The notes under the pieces are model-generated. The model did not search any database, was not told the DNA's origin, and worked only from the letters and a program-made list of their open reading frames with translations. From AEGEAN-183 sp964614345 (lineage in GTDB: Bacteria; Pseudomonadota; Gammaproteobacteria; Magnimaribacterales; Magnimaribacteraceae): 23,496 nucleotides of DNA. Location of the stretch: the NCBI GenBank assembly GCA_964614345.1, contig CAZTLP010000020.1, positions 1 through 23,496 on the forward strand. The letters run 5' to 3'. Both the position numbers and the translations under genes were made by a program. Below, piece by piece: positions 13,877 through 22,333 of this stretch (position 1 is its first letter; the number at the start of each line of letters is the position of its first letter).

Positions 13877-15763
13877 ATGGTTAGAGAATATACCGCAGAG
13901 TCTATTGAAGTCCTTTCTGGATTGGATCCGGTACGTAAGAGACCAGGAATGTATACCGAGACTTCCAGGCCTAACCATCTTGCTTTAGAAGTAATAGATA
14001 ACAGTGTTGACGAAGCACTAGCAGGTTATGCAACGAAAATAGATGTTCAGCTTCATAAAGATGGATCTTTAAGTGTTGTAGACGATGGAAGAGGGATGCC
14101 AGTTGATGTTCATCCAGAAGAAGGGATTCCAGGTGTGGAGTTAATTTTTTCTCGACTACATGCAGGAGCAAAGTTTTCTAATGTAGATTACAAATTTTCT
14201 GGGGGCTTGCACGGAGTTGGTGTTTCGGTAGTTAATGCTCTTTCAAGTAAGCTCTCTGCAGAAATAAAACGTGGCGGAAAAAAATATGTAATTGAATTTA
14301 AGAACAGTGAAAAATCGAAAGAACTAAAAGAGATTGATAAAGTTGGAAAGAAAAATACTGGAACAAAGGTAACTTTTTTACCTGATCCAGTTTTTTTTGA
14401 TTCTGTAAAAATTTCATCAAAGCAATTAACTTTGGCCTTGAAAGCCAAGGCAGTTTTGTGTCCTGGCTTAACAATATCCTTTAAAGACGAAACTAGTGGG
14501 CAGAAAGAGAGCTGGTGTTTCCTGGAAGGGTTAGCAGCGTATCTTGTAAACAGCAATAAAGGTGGTGAACTTATTCCAACAGAGCCTTTTGAAGGTGAAC
14601 ACATGACTGAAGAGGGTGGTATGACTTGGGCTATTCAGTGGGTTCAGGGTATCGAGAATCCAGTTTCAGATAGCTATGTAAACTTAATCCCTACACCTCA
14701 AGGTGGTACCCATGTAAATGGATTACGCTCTGGTTTGACCGATGCTTTAAAAGAATTTTGTGAATTTCGTAATCTTGTCCCAAGGGGTGTTAAATTAACT
14801 TCTGACGACATTTGGGTAAATTGCAGTTCTATTCTCTCAGCCAAATTAAAAGACCCACAATTTACAGGACAGACTAAAGAGAGACTTTCTTCAAAGGAAG
14901 TGACGGGATTCATTTCGACCATCATAAAGGACGCTTTTAGTCTTTGGTTGAACCAACACACAGCAGAAGGAGAAGAAATAGCTCAACTTTCCATTCAGAA
15001 TGCTCAAAAAAGACAGCAAGCAAGTAAAAAAGTAACCAGAAAAAAAATAACATCAGGTCCAGTGTTGCCAGGAAAGTTAACCGATTGCACAACAGATGAT
15101 TTTGAAGAAGGAGAGTTATTCTTGGTTGAAGGAGACTCAGCAGGGGGTTCAGCCAAACAGGCGCGAGACAGGCTGTTTCAAGCCGTCATGCCTCTGGGGG
15201 GAAAAATACTAAATACTTGGGAAGTAGATACGGGAGAGATACTGAGTTCTCAGGAAGTGCATAATATTTCGATCGCTTTAGGTGTGGAGCCGGGTTCAAA
15301 TGATTTAAGTAAATTAAGATATGGCAAAGTCTGTATTTTAGCCGATGCAGATCCAGATGGTTATCACATTGCCGCGCTTCTGTGCGCTCTGTTTTTAAAA
15401 CATTTTAGACCCCTAGTAGAGAGTGGAAGAATCTATGTAGCTATGCCTCCTCTTTATCGTATAGATCAAGGTAAAGACGTTTATTACGCACTTGATGATA
15501 AAGAAAAGGATTCGTTAATAAAAAAATTAAAGAGTTCAAAAAAGAAAGCCAAGGTCGGTATTCAAAGATTTAAAGGTTTAGCAGAGATGAATGCTTCTCA
15601 GTTAAGGGAAACTACCATGATCCCTGGAGCGAGAAGATTAGTTCAATTAACAGTAAAGAAAGGCGATAAGTCTTTAAAAACTATGGATATGTTGTTGTCA
15701 AAAAAGGCAGCTAATGACAGAAAAGAGTGGCTCGAAGAAAAGGGGGATTTAGCTAATGGTTAA
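13877..15763 (+). CDS. parE: DNA topoisomerase IV subunit B
   Basis: 628 residues, E. coli ParE length. GHKL ATPase motifs: VIDNSVDEALAG, VDDGRGMPV and SGGLHGVGVSVVNAL. The transducer region includes TPQGGTHVNGLR. The TOPRIM domain has FLVEGDSAGGSAKQ and LADADPDGYH, whose acidic residues bind Mg. ParE rather than GyrB is indicated by PGMYTETSRPNHL, NPVSDSYVNLIPT, EEFCEFRN-like KEFCEFRNLVPRGV and the lack of the long GyrB insertion. With ParC it decatenates sister chromosomes. The motif normally RFKGLGEM reads RFKGLAEM, with Ala569 replacing a very conserved Gly. parC starts inside its last codons (8-nt overlap), so the subunits are translationally coupled. Confidence 0.97.
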   Translation: MVREYTAESIEVLSGLDPVRKRPGMYTETSRPNHLALEVIDNSVDEALAGYATKIDVQLHKDGSLSVVDDGRGMPVDVHPEEGIPGVELIFSRLHAGAKFSNVDYKFSGGLHGVGVSVVNALSSKLSAEIKRGGKKYVIEFKNSEKSKELKEIDKVGKKNTGTKVTFLPDPVFFDSVKISSKQLTLALKAKAVLCPGLTISFKDETSGQKESWCFLEGLAAYLVNSNKGGELIPTEPFEGEHMTEEGGMTWAIQWVQGIENPVSDSYVNLIPTPQGGTHVNGLRSGLTDALKEFCEFRNLVPRGVKLTSDDIWVNCSSILSAKLKDPQFTGQTKERLSSKEVTGFISTIIKDAFSLWLNQHTAEGEEIAQLSIQNAQKRQQASKKVTRKKITSGPVLPGKLTDCTTDDFEEGELFLVEGDSAGGSAKQARDRLFQAVMPLGGKILNTWEVDTGEILSSQEVHNISIALGVEPGSNDLSKLRYGKVCILADADPDGYHIAALLCALFLKHFRPLVESGRIYVAMPPLYRIDQGKDVYYALDDKEKDSLIKKLKSSKKKAKVGIQRFKGLAEMNASQLRETTMIPGARRLVQLTVKKGDKSLKTMDMLLSKKAANDRKEWLEEKGDLANG

Positions 15764-18017
15764 AGAAAATGAAAAATTACCTTTAAGTAAATTTACTGAA
15801 CAGGCTTATCTAGATTACTCAATGTATGTAATTCTGGACAGAGCTTTGCCTAATATAGGTGATGGTCTTAAGCCTGTACAAAGGCGAATAGTTTATGCAA
15901 TGTCGGAATTAGGTTTGAATTCTTCTGCTAAGTTTAAGAAAAGTGTAAGGACCTCAGGTGATGTTGTAGGAAAGTTTCATCCTCATGGAGATGCAGCTGT
16001 GTATGAAGCCATGGTTCTTCTTTCACAACCCTTTTCTCTCAGATATCCATTAATAGATGGGCAGGGGAATTGGGGAACCGTAGATGATCCAAAATCGTTT
16101 GGAGCTCAAAGATACACTGAATGTAGATTAGACGGTTATGCTCAGACTCTACTACAAGAATTAGGTCAGGGAACGGCTGACTGGCAAGGAAATTTTGACG
16201 GTACTTTATTAGAGCCTTCAGTTTTACCTGCAAGACTTCCAAATGTTATTTTGAATGGAGCTACAGGAATTGCTGTAGGTATGGCTACAGATATACCTCC
16301 CCATAACCTTCAAGAAGTAGTAAAAGCATGTATAAAATTATTGAAAGAACCAAAAACTTCCATCGAAGAACTCTTCAAGATTATACCTGGACCTGATTTT
16401 CCAACTAAAGCAGAAATAATTACTCCTAAAGAAGAAATACTTGAGTGTTATAAGACAGGCAAGGGATCTATAAGAATGAGGGCTACTTATTTGGTTGAAG
16501 ATGGAGAAATAGTTATTAATGCGTTGCCTTATCAAACTCCCAGTACAAAAGTTCTTGAACAAATTGCTTCTCAAATCGAGGCTAAGAAACTACCCATGAT
16601 AGTTGATCTTAGGGATGAAAGTGATGAAGAAAATCCTACTCGTTTGGTATTAGTTCCTAGGTCTAATCGTATCGATAAAGAAGCTGTTATGAACCATCTC
16701 TTTGCGACTACTGATCTACAAAAAAATTTCAGGGTAAATATGAATATGATAGGTCTAAACGGGAAACCGCAAGTTTTAGACATAAAATCAATTTTAAAAG
16801 AATGGTTGAAGTTTAGAACTAAAACAGTCACTAGGAGATTGCAACATAGACTTGATTGGGTATTAGATCGATTGCATATCTTAGAGGGGTTAATGATTGT
16901 CTACTTGAACATTGAAGAGGTAATCAAAATCATAAGGAAAGAAGATGAGCCTAAGAAAGTGCTCCAAAAGAAATATAAATTGAGTTCAGTTCAAGTAGAT
17001 GCAATTCTAGAAATAAGATTACGGCAATTAGCTAAGTTAGAAGAAGAGAAAATAAGAGCTGAGCAAGAAGAGCTTGAAGGTGAAAAATCAGAGCTGGAAA
17101 AAATCCTTAATTCCAAAGCGCGCTTAAAGACTTTAATAAAAAAAGAACTAACCGAAGATGCCGAAAGGTATGGTGATGAAAGAAAAAGCCTTTTAGTTGA
17201 AAGAGAGGAGGCTGCCGCTTTTGATGAAACTGAACTAATCTCTTCGGATCCAGTAACAATCATACTTTCGGAAAGGGGATGGGTAAGGGTTGCCAAAGGG
17301 CATGATATAGATCCTGAAGGAATGAATTACAGGGAAGGAGACAGTTTTCTTTCTTCTGCAAAAGGAAGAAATAATCAGAATGCAGTTTTTATAGGATCGC
17401 AAGGGAAGGCCTTCACATTGCCTTGCCATAGTCTGCCCTCAGCTCGAGGTCAAGGAGAGCCGCTTACCGGAAGATTAAACATAGAATCAGGTGAAACTTT
17501 TGCAGGTGTAATGTCTGGAAAGGATGATCAAAATCTTGTGTTAGCTTCTGATGCTGGATATGGTTTTATTGCAAAGAGCGGTGATCTGCAAACTAAGAAT
17601 AAATCTGGGAAAGCTGCTTTGAAGGTTCAGGAAAATGGAAAAGCTCTTTCCCCACAACCTGTGATTACAGCTGAAGACAATATAGCAGCGATAAGTAGTG
17701 AAGGGAGAATGTTAGTGTTTCCGGTTGGTGAATTACCTGAATTAGCAAGAGGAAAAGGCAATAAGATTATCAACATACCGAAGAAGAGGTATCAAGCGGG
17801 AGAAGAAGCACTTAAAGCTATTGCTGTTTTAGGTGAAGGTAGAGAGTTAAAACTTGTAAGTGGAAAACGGCATTTCACCATTAAGTCTAAAGATTTAGAA
17901 AACTTCAAAGGATCTAGGGGGCTTAGAGGTAATCTCTTACCTAAAGGGTTTCGAAAGGTTGATTCTGTTGAAGTGGTGTCAAAGCTGAGTAAAGAAAATA
18001 AACCTGAAGAAGAATAA
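15756..18017 (+). CDS. parC: DNA topoisomerase IV subunit A
   Basis: 753 residues, E. coli ParC length. The winged-helix/tower core has YSMYVILDRALPNIGDGLKP, KFHPHGD and the catalytic Tyr120 in AQRYTECR, the same number as in E. coli. ParC-specific blocks include KKLPMIVDLRDESD, NHLFATTDLQKNF and EDEPKKVL. The C-terminal beta-pinwheel (from about residue 490) has ERGWVRVAKGHDID, LPSARGQGEPLTG and ELARGKGNKIINIP, and lacks the GyrA box, consistent with ParC. At quinolone-contact position 80 it has Ala instead of Ser, while Glu84 is kept. A ribosome binding site AGGGGG lies inside the end of parE. The next gene starts 9 nt after its stop. Confidence 0.97.
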   Translation: MVKENEKLPLSKFTEQAYLDYSMYVILDRALPNIGDGLKPVQRRIVYAMSELGLNSSAKFKKSVRTSGDVVGKFHPHGDAAVYEAMVLLSQPFSLRYPLIDGQGNWGTVDDPKSFGAQRYTECRLDGYAQTLLQELGQGTADWQGNFDGTLLEPSVLPARLPNVILNGATGIAVGMATDIPPHNLQEVVKACIKLLKEPKTSIEELFKIIPGPDFPTKAEIITPKEEILECYKTGKGSIRMRATYLVEDGEIVINALPYQTPSTKVLEQIASQIEAKKLPMIVDLRDESDEENPTRLVLVPRSNRIDKEAVMNHLFATTDLQKNFRVNMNMIGLNGKPQVLDIKSILKEWLKFRTKTVTRRLQHRLDWVLDRLHILEGLMIVYLNIEEVIKIIRKEDEPKKVLQKKYKLSSVQVDAILEIRLRQLAKLEEEKIRAEQEELEGEKSELEKILNSKARLKTLIKKELTEDAERYGDERKSLLVEREEAAAFDETELISSDPVTIILSERGWVRVAKGHDIDPEGMNYREGDSFLSSAKGRNNQNAVFIGSQGKAFTLPCHSLPSARGQGEPLTGRLNIESGETFAGVMSGKDDQNLVLASDAGYGFIAKSGDLQTKNKSGKAALKVQENGKALSPQPVITAEDNIAAISSEGRMLVFPVGELPELARGKGNKIINIPKKRYQAGEEALKAIAVLGEGRELKLVSGKRHFTIKSKDLENFKGSRGLRGNLLPKGFRKVDSVEVVSKLSKENKPEEE

Positions 18018-18026
18018 CTTTAAACT

Positions 18027-18497
18027 GTGAAAGAAAAATTTCCTTATCCTGGAAACCCAGTAAAAGTCACTTCAGAGATGTGTGATTTAAATGGGCATAT
18101 GAATGTGGCTGATTACGCACGAATCTTTGATGATGGTTCAGGAGAACTCTACAACGATATGGGCTTTGGGCAAGAATATTTTAAGAAAGGATTTTCTTGT
18201 TTTACCTTAGAAATGAATATTCAGTATTTAGAAGAATTACTAGAAGGTCAGACTGCTTTTCCTTACTACAGGATAATTGATATAAGTCCAAAGTTAATTC
18301 ATTACGGCGGTATATTGTTAACAGAAGAAGGAAAGCTTTCTGCAACCAATGAACAAATGTTAGTTCACATAGATATGTCAAAACGAAAGTCATCCGTAAT
18401 GCCTGATTCAATGTATAACAACCTGAAGTTCATGTGCGATGAGCACAACAAATCAGGTGGTGTAGATTTCGATCTTAGATTAAAGATCAGGAAGTGA
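18027..18497 (+). CDS. hotdog-fold acyl-CoA thioesterase, GTG start
   Basis: 156 residues. The 4HBT/hotdog signature is DLNGHMNVADYARIFDDGSGEL at residues 20-41, described by its key residues Asp20, His24, Asn26 and Tyr30, followed by FTLEMNIQYLEEL, the central beta strand. Enzymes of this group hydrolyse acyl-CoA thioesters in the cytoplasm; substrate unknown. The start is GTG at 18027, chosen because the signature sits the usual distance from it and no upstream ATG exists after the parC stop. It is the third gene of the parE-parC unit, with 9 nt spacing, and ends 4 nt from the convergent aldo/keto reductase. Its link to topoisomerase IV is likely only transcriptional. Confidence 0.82.
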   Translation: MKEKFPYPGNPVKVTSEMCDLNGHMNVADYARIFDDGSGELYNDMGFGQEYFKKGFSCFTLEMNIQYLEELLEGQTAFPYYRIIDISPKLIHYGGILLTEEGKLSATNEQMLVHIDMSKRKSSVMPDSMYNNLKFMCDEHNKSGGVDFDLRLKIRK

Positions 18498-18501
18498 TTT
18501 G

Positions 18502-19470
18502 TTAGATACCAGCTAATTTTCTCTGTACATCCTCTGTAAGAAGAGGCACAACTTCTAGAGATTCAATGTTTTCTTTTAATTGGTCTACTTTTGATGCTCC
18601 CAATATAACAGTAGATACATTTGGGTTTAACAAACACCAAGCTATGGCCATTTTTGAAAGACTAACTCCTAATTCATCAGCAATAGGTTTTAAGTTTCTA
18701 ACTTTTTCCATTCTGGCTTGACCTCTTTCAGAATCAATCATATGTTTTTTTAGCCACTCATATCCTTTCAATGTAGCTCTCGAGCCATCAGGTATGCCGT
18801 CTAAATATTTTCCTGTTAAGGCTCCTGAGGCAAGTGGAGACCATATAGTTGTGCCCATTTGATATCTTCTAAAGATGGGGTCGTACTCAACTTCGAACCT
18901 TTTTCTATCTAAGAGGTTGTATTGAGGTTGTTCCATAGTAGGAGGTGTTAAATGATTCTTTTCTGCAAATTCATAAGCTTCGGTTATCTCTTCAGCTGTC
19001 CATTCTGATGTCCCCCAGTACAATACCTTCCCTTGAGTAATTAGGTTATGCATTGCCCAGACAGTTTCTCCAATTGGAGTATCAGGATCAGCTCTATGAC
19101 AAAAATACAGATCCAAATAGTCTACTTGCAATCTTTTCATGGCTTGATGGCAAGCTTCAGTTATGTGTTTTTTACTTAAGCCTAACTGGGTGGGCTTAGG
19201 GTTAGGTGATGAGCTGAAAAAAACCTTAGACGAAACACAATAACTGTCTCTAGGTTCATTAATACTTTTAAGGGCTTGACCCATCACTTCTTCAGATTTT
19301 CCTCGATCGTAGCCTTCCGCATTGTCAAAAAAGTTTATACCTGAGTCAAAGCAAACCTTAAACATGTCTTCAGCTAATTTTGTATCTACCTGAGTATTAA
19401 AGGTTACCCAAGATCCGAAAGAAAGCTCAGAAACTTTCAATCCAGATTTACCTAATTTTCTATATTCCAT
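18502..19470 (-). CDS. aldo/keto reductase, AKR6 (Kv-beta-like) type
   Basis: 322 residues, TIM barrel. The catalytic tetrad is complete: Asp49 and Tyr54 (FFDNAEGYD), Lys82 (SSKVFF), His125 (FCHRADPDTP). GKVLYWGTSEW, EQPQYNLLDR and the cofactor loop WSPLASGALTGKY followed by ILGASKVDQLKEN match AKR6 potassium-channel beta subunits and their bacterial relatives, which use NADPH to reduce aldehydes and ketones. The natural substrate is not evident and no channel gene is nearby. The ATG is preceded at 6 nt by TATAAT and by no ribosome binding site, so the mRNA may be leaderless. Divergent from the hydrolase at 19528. Confidence 0.92.
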   Translation of the reverse strand: MEYRKLGKSGLKVSELSFGSWVTFNTQVDTKLAEDMFKVCFDSGINFFDNAEGYDRGKSEEVMGQALKSINEPRDSYCVSSKVFFSSSPNPKPTQLGLSKKHITEACHQAMKRLQVDYLDLYFCHRADPDTPIGETVWAMHNLITQGKVLYWGTSEWTAEEITEAYEFAEKNHLTPPTMEQPQYNLLDRKRFEVEYDPIFRRYQMGTTIWSPLASGALTGKYLDGIPDGSRATLKGYEWLKKHMIDSERGQARMEKVRNLKPIADELGVSLSKMAIAWCLLNPNVSTVILGASKVDQLKENIESLEVVPLLTEDVQRKLAGI

Positions 19471-19476
19471 AGATTC

Positions 19477-19484
19477 ATTATAAT
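19477..19484. promoter_or_regulatory. overlapping divergent -10 boxes
   Basis: The 8-mer ATTATAAT gives a perfect TATAAT on both strands (plus 19479-19484, minus 19482-19477). On the minus strand the predicted start coincides with the ATG of the aldo/keto reductase; on the plus strand it leaves about 37 nt before the hydrolase ATG. No strong -35 on either side. Confidence 0.45.
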
Positions 19485-19527
19485 AAAAACAAAACTTTAA
19501 CAGGATTAATTCAAGGATACTTTGTAG

Positions 19528-20592
19528 ATGAAGAAATTTTTAATTTACCTTGTAGCATCAATACTTATTATTACCATTGCAGCAATGGTTGGATTGAGAA
19601 GCCCTTCTGTTCAGGACAGAATCATGGTGTCTGTTGTTTCTGGAATGATAAATGCTTCCAATAATCTTCCACAGGAAGATGCACTTAGCGCTGCAGTTTG
19701 TGGATCCAGATCTCCAATACCCAGCCCGGGAAGGGCACAGACCTGTGTCATGGTAAGAGCGGGTGAAAATATTTATATTGTTGATATTGGAGATGGCAGC
19801 GCTTCTAATCTAAGAAGTTGGGGGATATCTTTCAAACAAATTAAATCTGTCCTTTTAACCCATCTTCATTCAGATCACATTTCTGATCTAGCTGATTTGC
19901 ATCTCGCTTCTTGGATTAATGGAAATAGGGAAGCAAAATTAGACGTCTACGGTCCTGCTGGTGTAAATCTTGTTACAGAAGGATTTGAAACTGCTTATGA
20001 ACAAGATTATTTTTTCAGGAATAGTCACCATGGGGATCAAATTGCTCCTTTGGATGTAGCAGGATTTAATCCTTATACGGTAGATTTAAATCAGCCTAAG
20101 GTTATCCATGAGGACGGTCTAATAGTAACTGCATTTGAAGTAGTGCATGACCCTGTTAAACCAGCTCTCGGTTATCGTTTTGACTACAAAGGTAGGAGTT
20201 TGATCATTAGCGGTGATACTTCTTATAGTGAAAATTTAATTGAGAAATCAAGAGATGCAGATGTTCTGTTTCATGAAGCACAAGCTAATCATATGATCAA
20301 TATAATAAGAGATTTTAATTTACAAAGGGGAGCTGATTTAAATGCAAAACTTATGGAAGATATAACCACTTACCATACAACGCCTATTGAAGCAGCAGAA
20401 ATTGCAAACTTAGCAAATGTAAAAAATCTTATCTTTTACCATTTGACGCCTGCTCCAAGAAACTACATAACTGAGACTATGTTCTTAAGGGGTGTAGACG
20501 AAGTTAGAGAAGAATGGACTCTTTCAAACGATGGAACAATGGTAGTTCTACCTGTTGGAACCAATGAAATAATTATTTCTAAAATAAAATAG
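19528..20592 (+). CDS. exported metallo-beta-lactamase-fold hydrolase (AtsA/RNase Z-like group)
   Basis: 354 residues. Residues about 4-23 are a hydrophobic signal or anchor sequence (FLIYLVASILIITIAAMVGL), so the protein probably acts in the periplasm. The metal site is THLHSDH (His112, His114, Asp116, His117), with His207 (VVHDPVKPALGYRF), Asp230 (SGDTSYSENL) and His305 (YHLTP) completing a two-zinc centre. FEVVHDPVKPALGYR and ISGDT are shared with AtsA-like arylsulfatases and RNase Z relatives; the signal sequence argues against an RNA substrate. The exact substrate (sulfate or phosphate ester, lactone) is unknown. A ribosome binding site AAGGA lies 10 nt before the ATG. It meets the aminotransferase tail to tail with 2 nt between stops. 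Confidence 0.85.
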   Translation: MKKFLIYLVASILIITIAAMVGLRSPSVQDRIMVSVVSGMINASNNLPQEDALSAAVCGSRSPIPSPGRAQTCVMVRAGENIYIVDIGDGSASNLRSWGISFKQIKSVLLTHLHSDHISDLADLHLASWINGNREAKLDVYGPAGVNLVTEGFETAYEQDYFFRNSHHGDQIAPLDVAGFNPYTVDLNQPKVIHEDGLIVTAFEVVHDPVKPALGYRFDYKGRSLIISGDTSYSENLIEKSRDADVLFHEAQANHMINIIRDFNLQRGADLNAKLMEDITTYHTTPIEAAEIANLANVKNLIFYHLTPAPRNYITETMFLRGVDEVREEWTLSNDGTMVVLPVGTNEIIISKIK

Positions 20593-20607
20593 ATTCAAAA
20601 TCTATTT
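20587..20607. terminator. hairpin spanning two convergent stop codons
   Basis: AAATAGAT (20587-20594), loop TCAAA, ATCTATTT (20600-20607): perfect 8-bp arms. It covers the hydrolase stop (20590-20592) and the aminotransferase stop (20595-20597). The stem has a single G-C pair, so it is weak. On the minus strand a T-rich stretch follows, which would favour termination there. Confidence 0.35.
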
Positions 20608-21803
20608 AGCGCCTTATCTAATCTAAAAAGACCTTCCTGAATATCTGAATCAGGGATATTCAAAGCAGGAGCAAATCTTAGAGTAGATGTTCCTGCAGAG
20701 ATTCCAATCAAACCTTCCTCATAACACAGATCTAGAAGCGAGCTTACTTTATCTTTTTGATTTAAGTCACAACCGAACCAAAGCCCTTCAGATCTAACCT
20801 GACTGAAAGCTTGATGTTTATTAGATAGTTCTTCTAAACCTTGTTTAAGTAACTCTTCTTTTGCTTTAACAGCTTCAAGAAAACTATCCTGTTTAACTAA
20901 ATCTAAGACTCTGATTGCAACAGCACAAGCTAATGGATTTCCTCCAAAAGTACTACCGTGACTACCTACGCTTAAAGTCTCAGCAAATTTATTTTTTGTT
21001 AATGTCGCGCCAATAGGCATGCCACCACCAAGGCCTTTGGCAGAGGTTAAAATATCTGGGATAACCTCGTATTTCATGTAAGAAAATAGTTTCCCTGTTC
21101 TACCTATTCCGCTCTGCACCTCATCAAAAATTAATAGTATTTCTTGTTGATCACAAACTTCTCGAAGTCTAACCAGAAACTCCAGGTCAACAGTGTGCAC
21201 TCCGGCCTCTCCCTGAATTGGTTCTATTATGATTGCAGCGGTCTTATCAGTGATACATTTCTTCAAAGAATCAAGATCATTAAATTCTGCCCTAACAATG
21301 GATTGGTCTAAAGGTCCAAAGCCTTCCTTATGCAGTTTTGAACCACCCAGAGAAATATTTAGCAAAGATCTTCCGTGAAACGCATTTTTGAAGGCAATTA
21401 TTTCAACTTTATCTTTACCTTTTGAGTGATGATATTTGCGAGCTATTTTTATTGCTGCCTCGTTAGCTTCTGACCCAGAATTACTAAAAAAAACCTTTTC
21501 TGCGAAGGTTAAATCTACAATTGCTTTTGCTAAATTAATAGAGGGTTCAGATGCTAAGTAATTGCTGTGGTGCCAAATTTTTTTGGCCTGCTCTTCTAGA
21601 GCGTTCAGAAGTTCAGGATGAGAGTGACCCAAACTGTTAACTGCTATACCACCACCAAAATCAATATATTTTTTATCATTAACATCCCATACCGAAGATC
21701 CTATAGCCTTTTTAACTACAAAATTAGCGGGTGCATAGTTAGGCACCATTACCTCATGGTAATTTTCCAATAGTTGATTGTTTATATTTTTCTCTTCATT
21801 CAT
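20595..21803 (-). CDS. argD: acetylornithine/succinylornithine-type aminotransferase (class III)
   Basis: 402 residues from the preferred ATG at 21803; an upstream in-frame ATG at 21857 adds 18 residues that do not look like the family and would overlap the DUF2244 start. PLP fold-type I class III: YIDFGGGIAVNSLGHSHP, SNSGSEANEAAIK (phosphate binding, about 107-119), FHGRS, EPIQGEAGV, FDEVQSGIGRTG with Asp227, and the PLP lysine Lys256 in TSAKGLGGGMPIGA, then GSTFGGNPLAC. This matches ArgD/AstC, which transfers the delta-amino group between N-acetylornithine and 2-oxoglutarate in arginine synthesis or breakdown. No arg or ast neighbours are present to decide, so related omega-aminotransferases remain possible. 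AAGAAG lies upstream of this ATG, and a TACAAT -10 is at 21834-21829. Confidence 0.85.
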   Translation of the reverse strand: MNEEKNINNQLLENYHEVMVPNYAPANFVVKKAIGSSVWDVNDKKYIDFGGGIAVNSLGHSHPELLNALEEQAKKIWHHSNYLASEPSINLAKAIVDLTFAEKVFFSNSGSEANEAAIKIARKYHHSKGKDKVEIIAFKNAFHGRSLLNISLGGSKLHKEGFGPLDQSIVRAEFNDLDSLKKCITDKTAAIIIEPIQGEAGVHTVDLEFLVRLREVCDQQEILLIFDEVQSGIGRTGKLFSYMKYEVIPDILTSAKGLGGGMPIGATLTKNKFAETLSVGSHGSTFGGNPLACAVAIRVLDLVKQDSFLEAVKAKEELLKQGLEELSNKHQAFSQVRSEGLWFGCDLNQKDKVSSLLDLCYEEGLIGISAGTSTLRFAPALNIPDSDIQEGLFRLDKALNRF

Positions 21804-21848
21804 ATCTAACTTCTTTTGAAGGCGCGGTATTGTATGTACTATTTGCGG

Positions 21849-22331
21849 ATGATCCAAATAGAATCTGATGAGAAAGACTCATTTTTTACAATAACTTTAA
21901 GGCCGAATAAGTCTTTATCTTGGAAATCAAATCTACTTTTTATTATGGCTATATCTCTGACATGTGGCGCTATAGGTTTAGGTTTTTACATAGTCGGAGC
22001 TTCCTTAATTTTGCCTTTTGCTGGTCTTGAAATTATTTTAGTGGGAACTTGTGTTTACTTTGTCGTTCAAAGAACTTACAAGCAAGAGATCATAACCTTA
22101 ACTCCAGAAAGGTTGAAAATTGAAAAAGGGACCAGAAAACCTAACCAAGTTTGGGAGTATTTTAGAATTTGGGCTTTTGTAGTTGTTGAAAAACCAAAAC
22201 ATCCTTGGTATCCGGCACATATACACATAACATCCAAAGGAGAAAAGGTTCCTATTGGTGATTTCTTAACTGAAGAAGAAAAGCTCAGTTTAGTAGAGAA
22301 CCTAAGAAGTATTATTACTTCTTTAAAGTAG
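21849..22331 (+). CDS. DUF2244 integral membrane protein
   Basis: 160 residues from the chosen ATG; in-frame alternatives at 21834 and 21816 give 165 or 171. Two adjacent hydrophobic helices (about residues 28-50 and 53-75, LLFIMAISLTCGAIGLGFYI then GASLILPFAGLEIILVGTCV) are followed by a soluble C-terminal domain with EIITLTPERLKIEKG, VWEYFRIWAFVVVE and the GEKVPIGDFLTEEE close. This is the DUF2244 arrangement, found in many alpha- and gammaproteobacteria; function unknown. It is divergent from the aminotransferase and ends 2 nt from the convergent dehydrogenase. The start at 21849 was chosen because the family begins shortly before the FTITLRPN strand. Confidence 0.85.
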   Translation: MIQIESDEKDSFFTITLRPNKSLSWKSNLLFIMAISLTCGAIGLGFYIVGASLILPFAGLEIILVGTCVYFVVQRTYKQEIITLTPERLKIEKGTRKPNQVWEYFRIWAFVVVEKPKHPWYPAHIHITSKGEKVPIGDFLTEEEKLSLVENLRSIITSLK

Positions 22332-22333
22332 AA

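Noticed and set aside
14188..14604. 138-codon frame antisense to parE, and similar antisense frames in parE, parC, prx and thiC
   Set aside because: They lie entirely opposite well-conserved coding sequence and show no family features.
21804..21857. N-terminal extension of the aminotransferase to the ATG at 21857
   Set aside because: The extra 18 residues are unlike the family, and it would overlap the start of the divergent DUF2244 gene and its own likely promoter.
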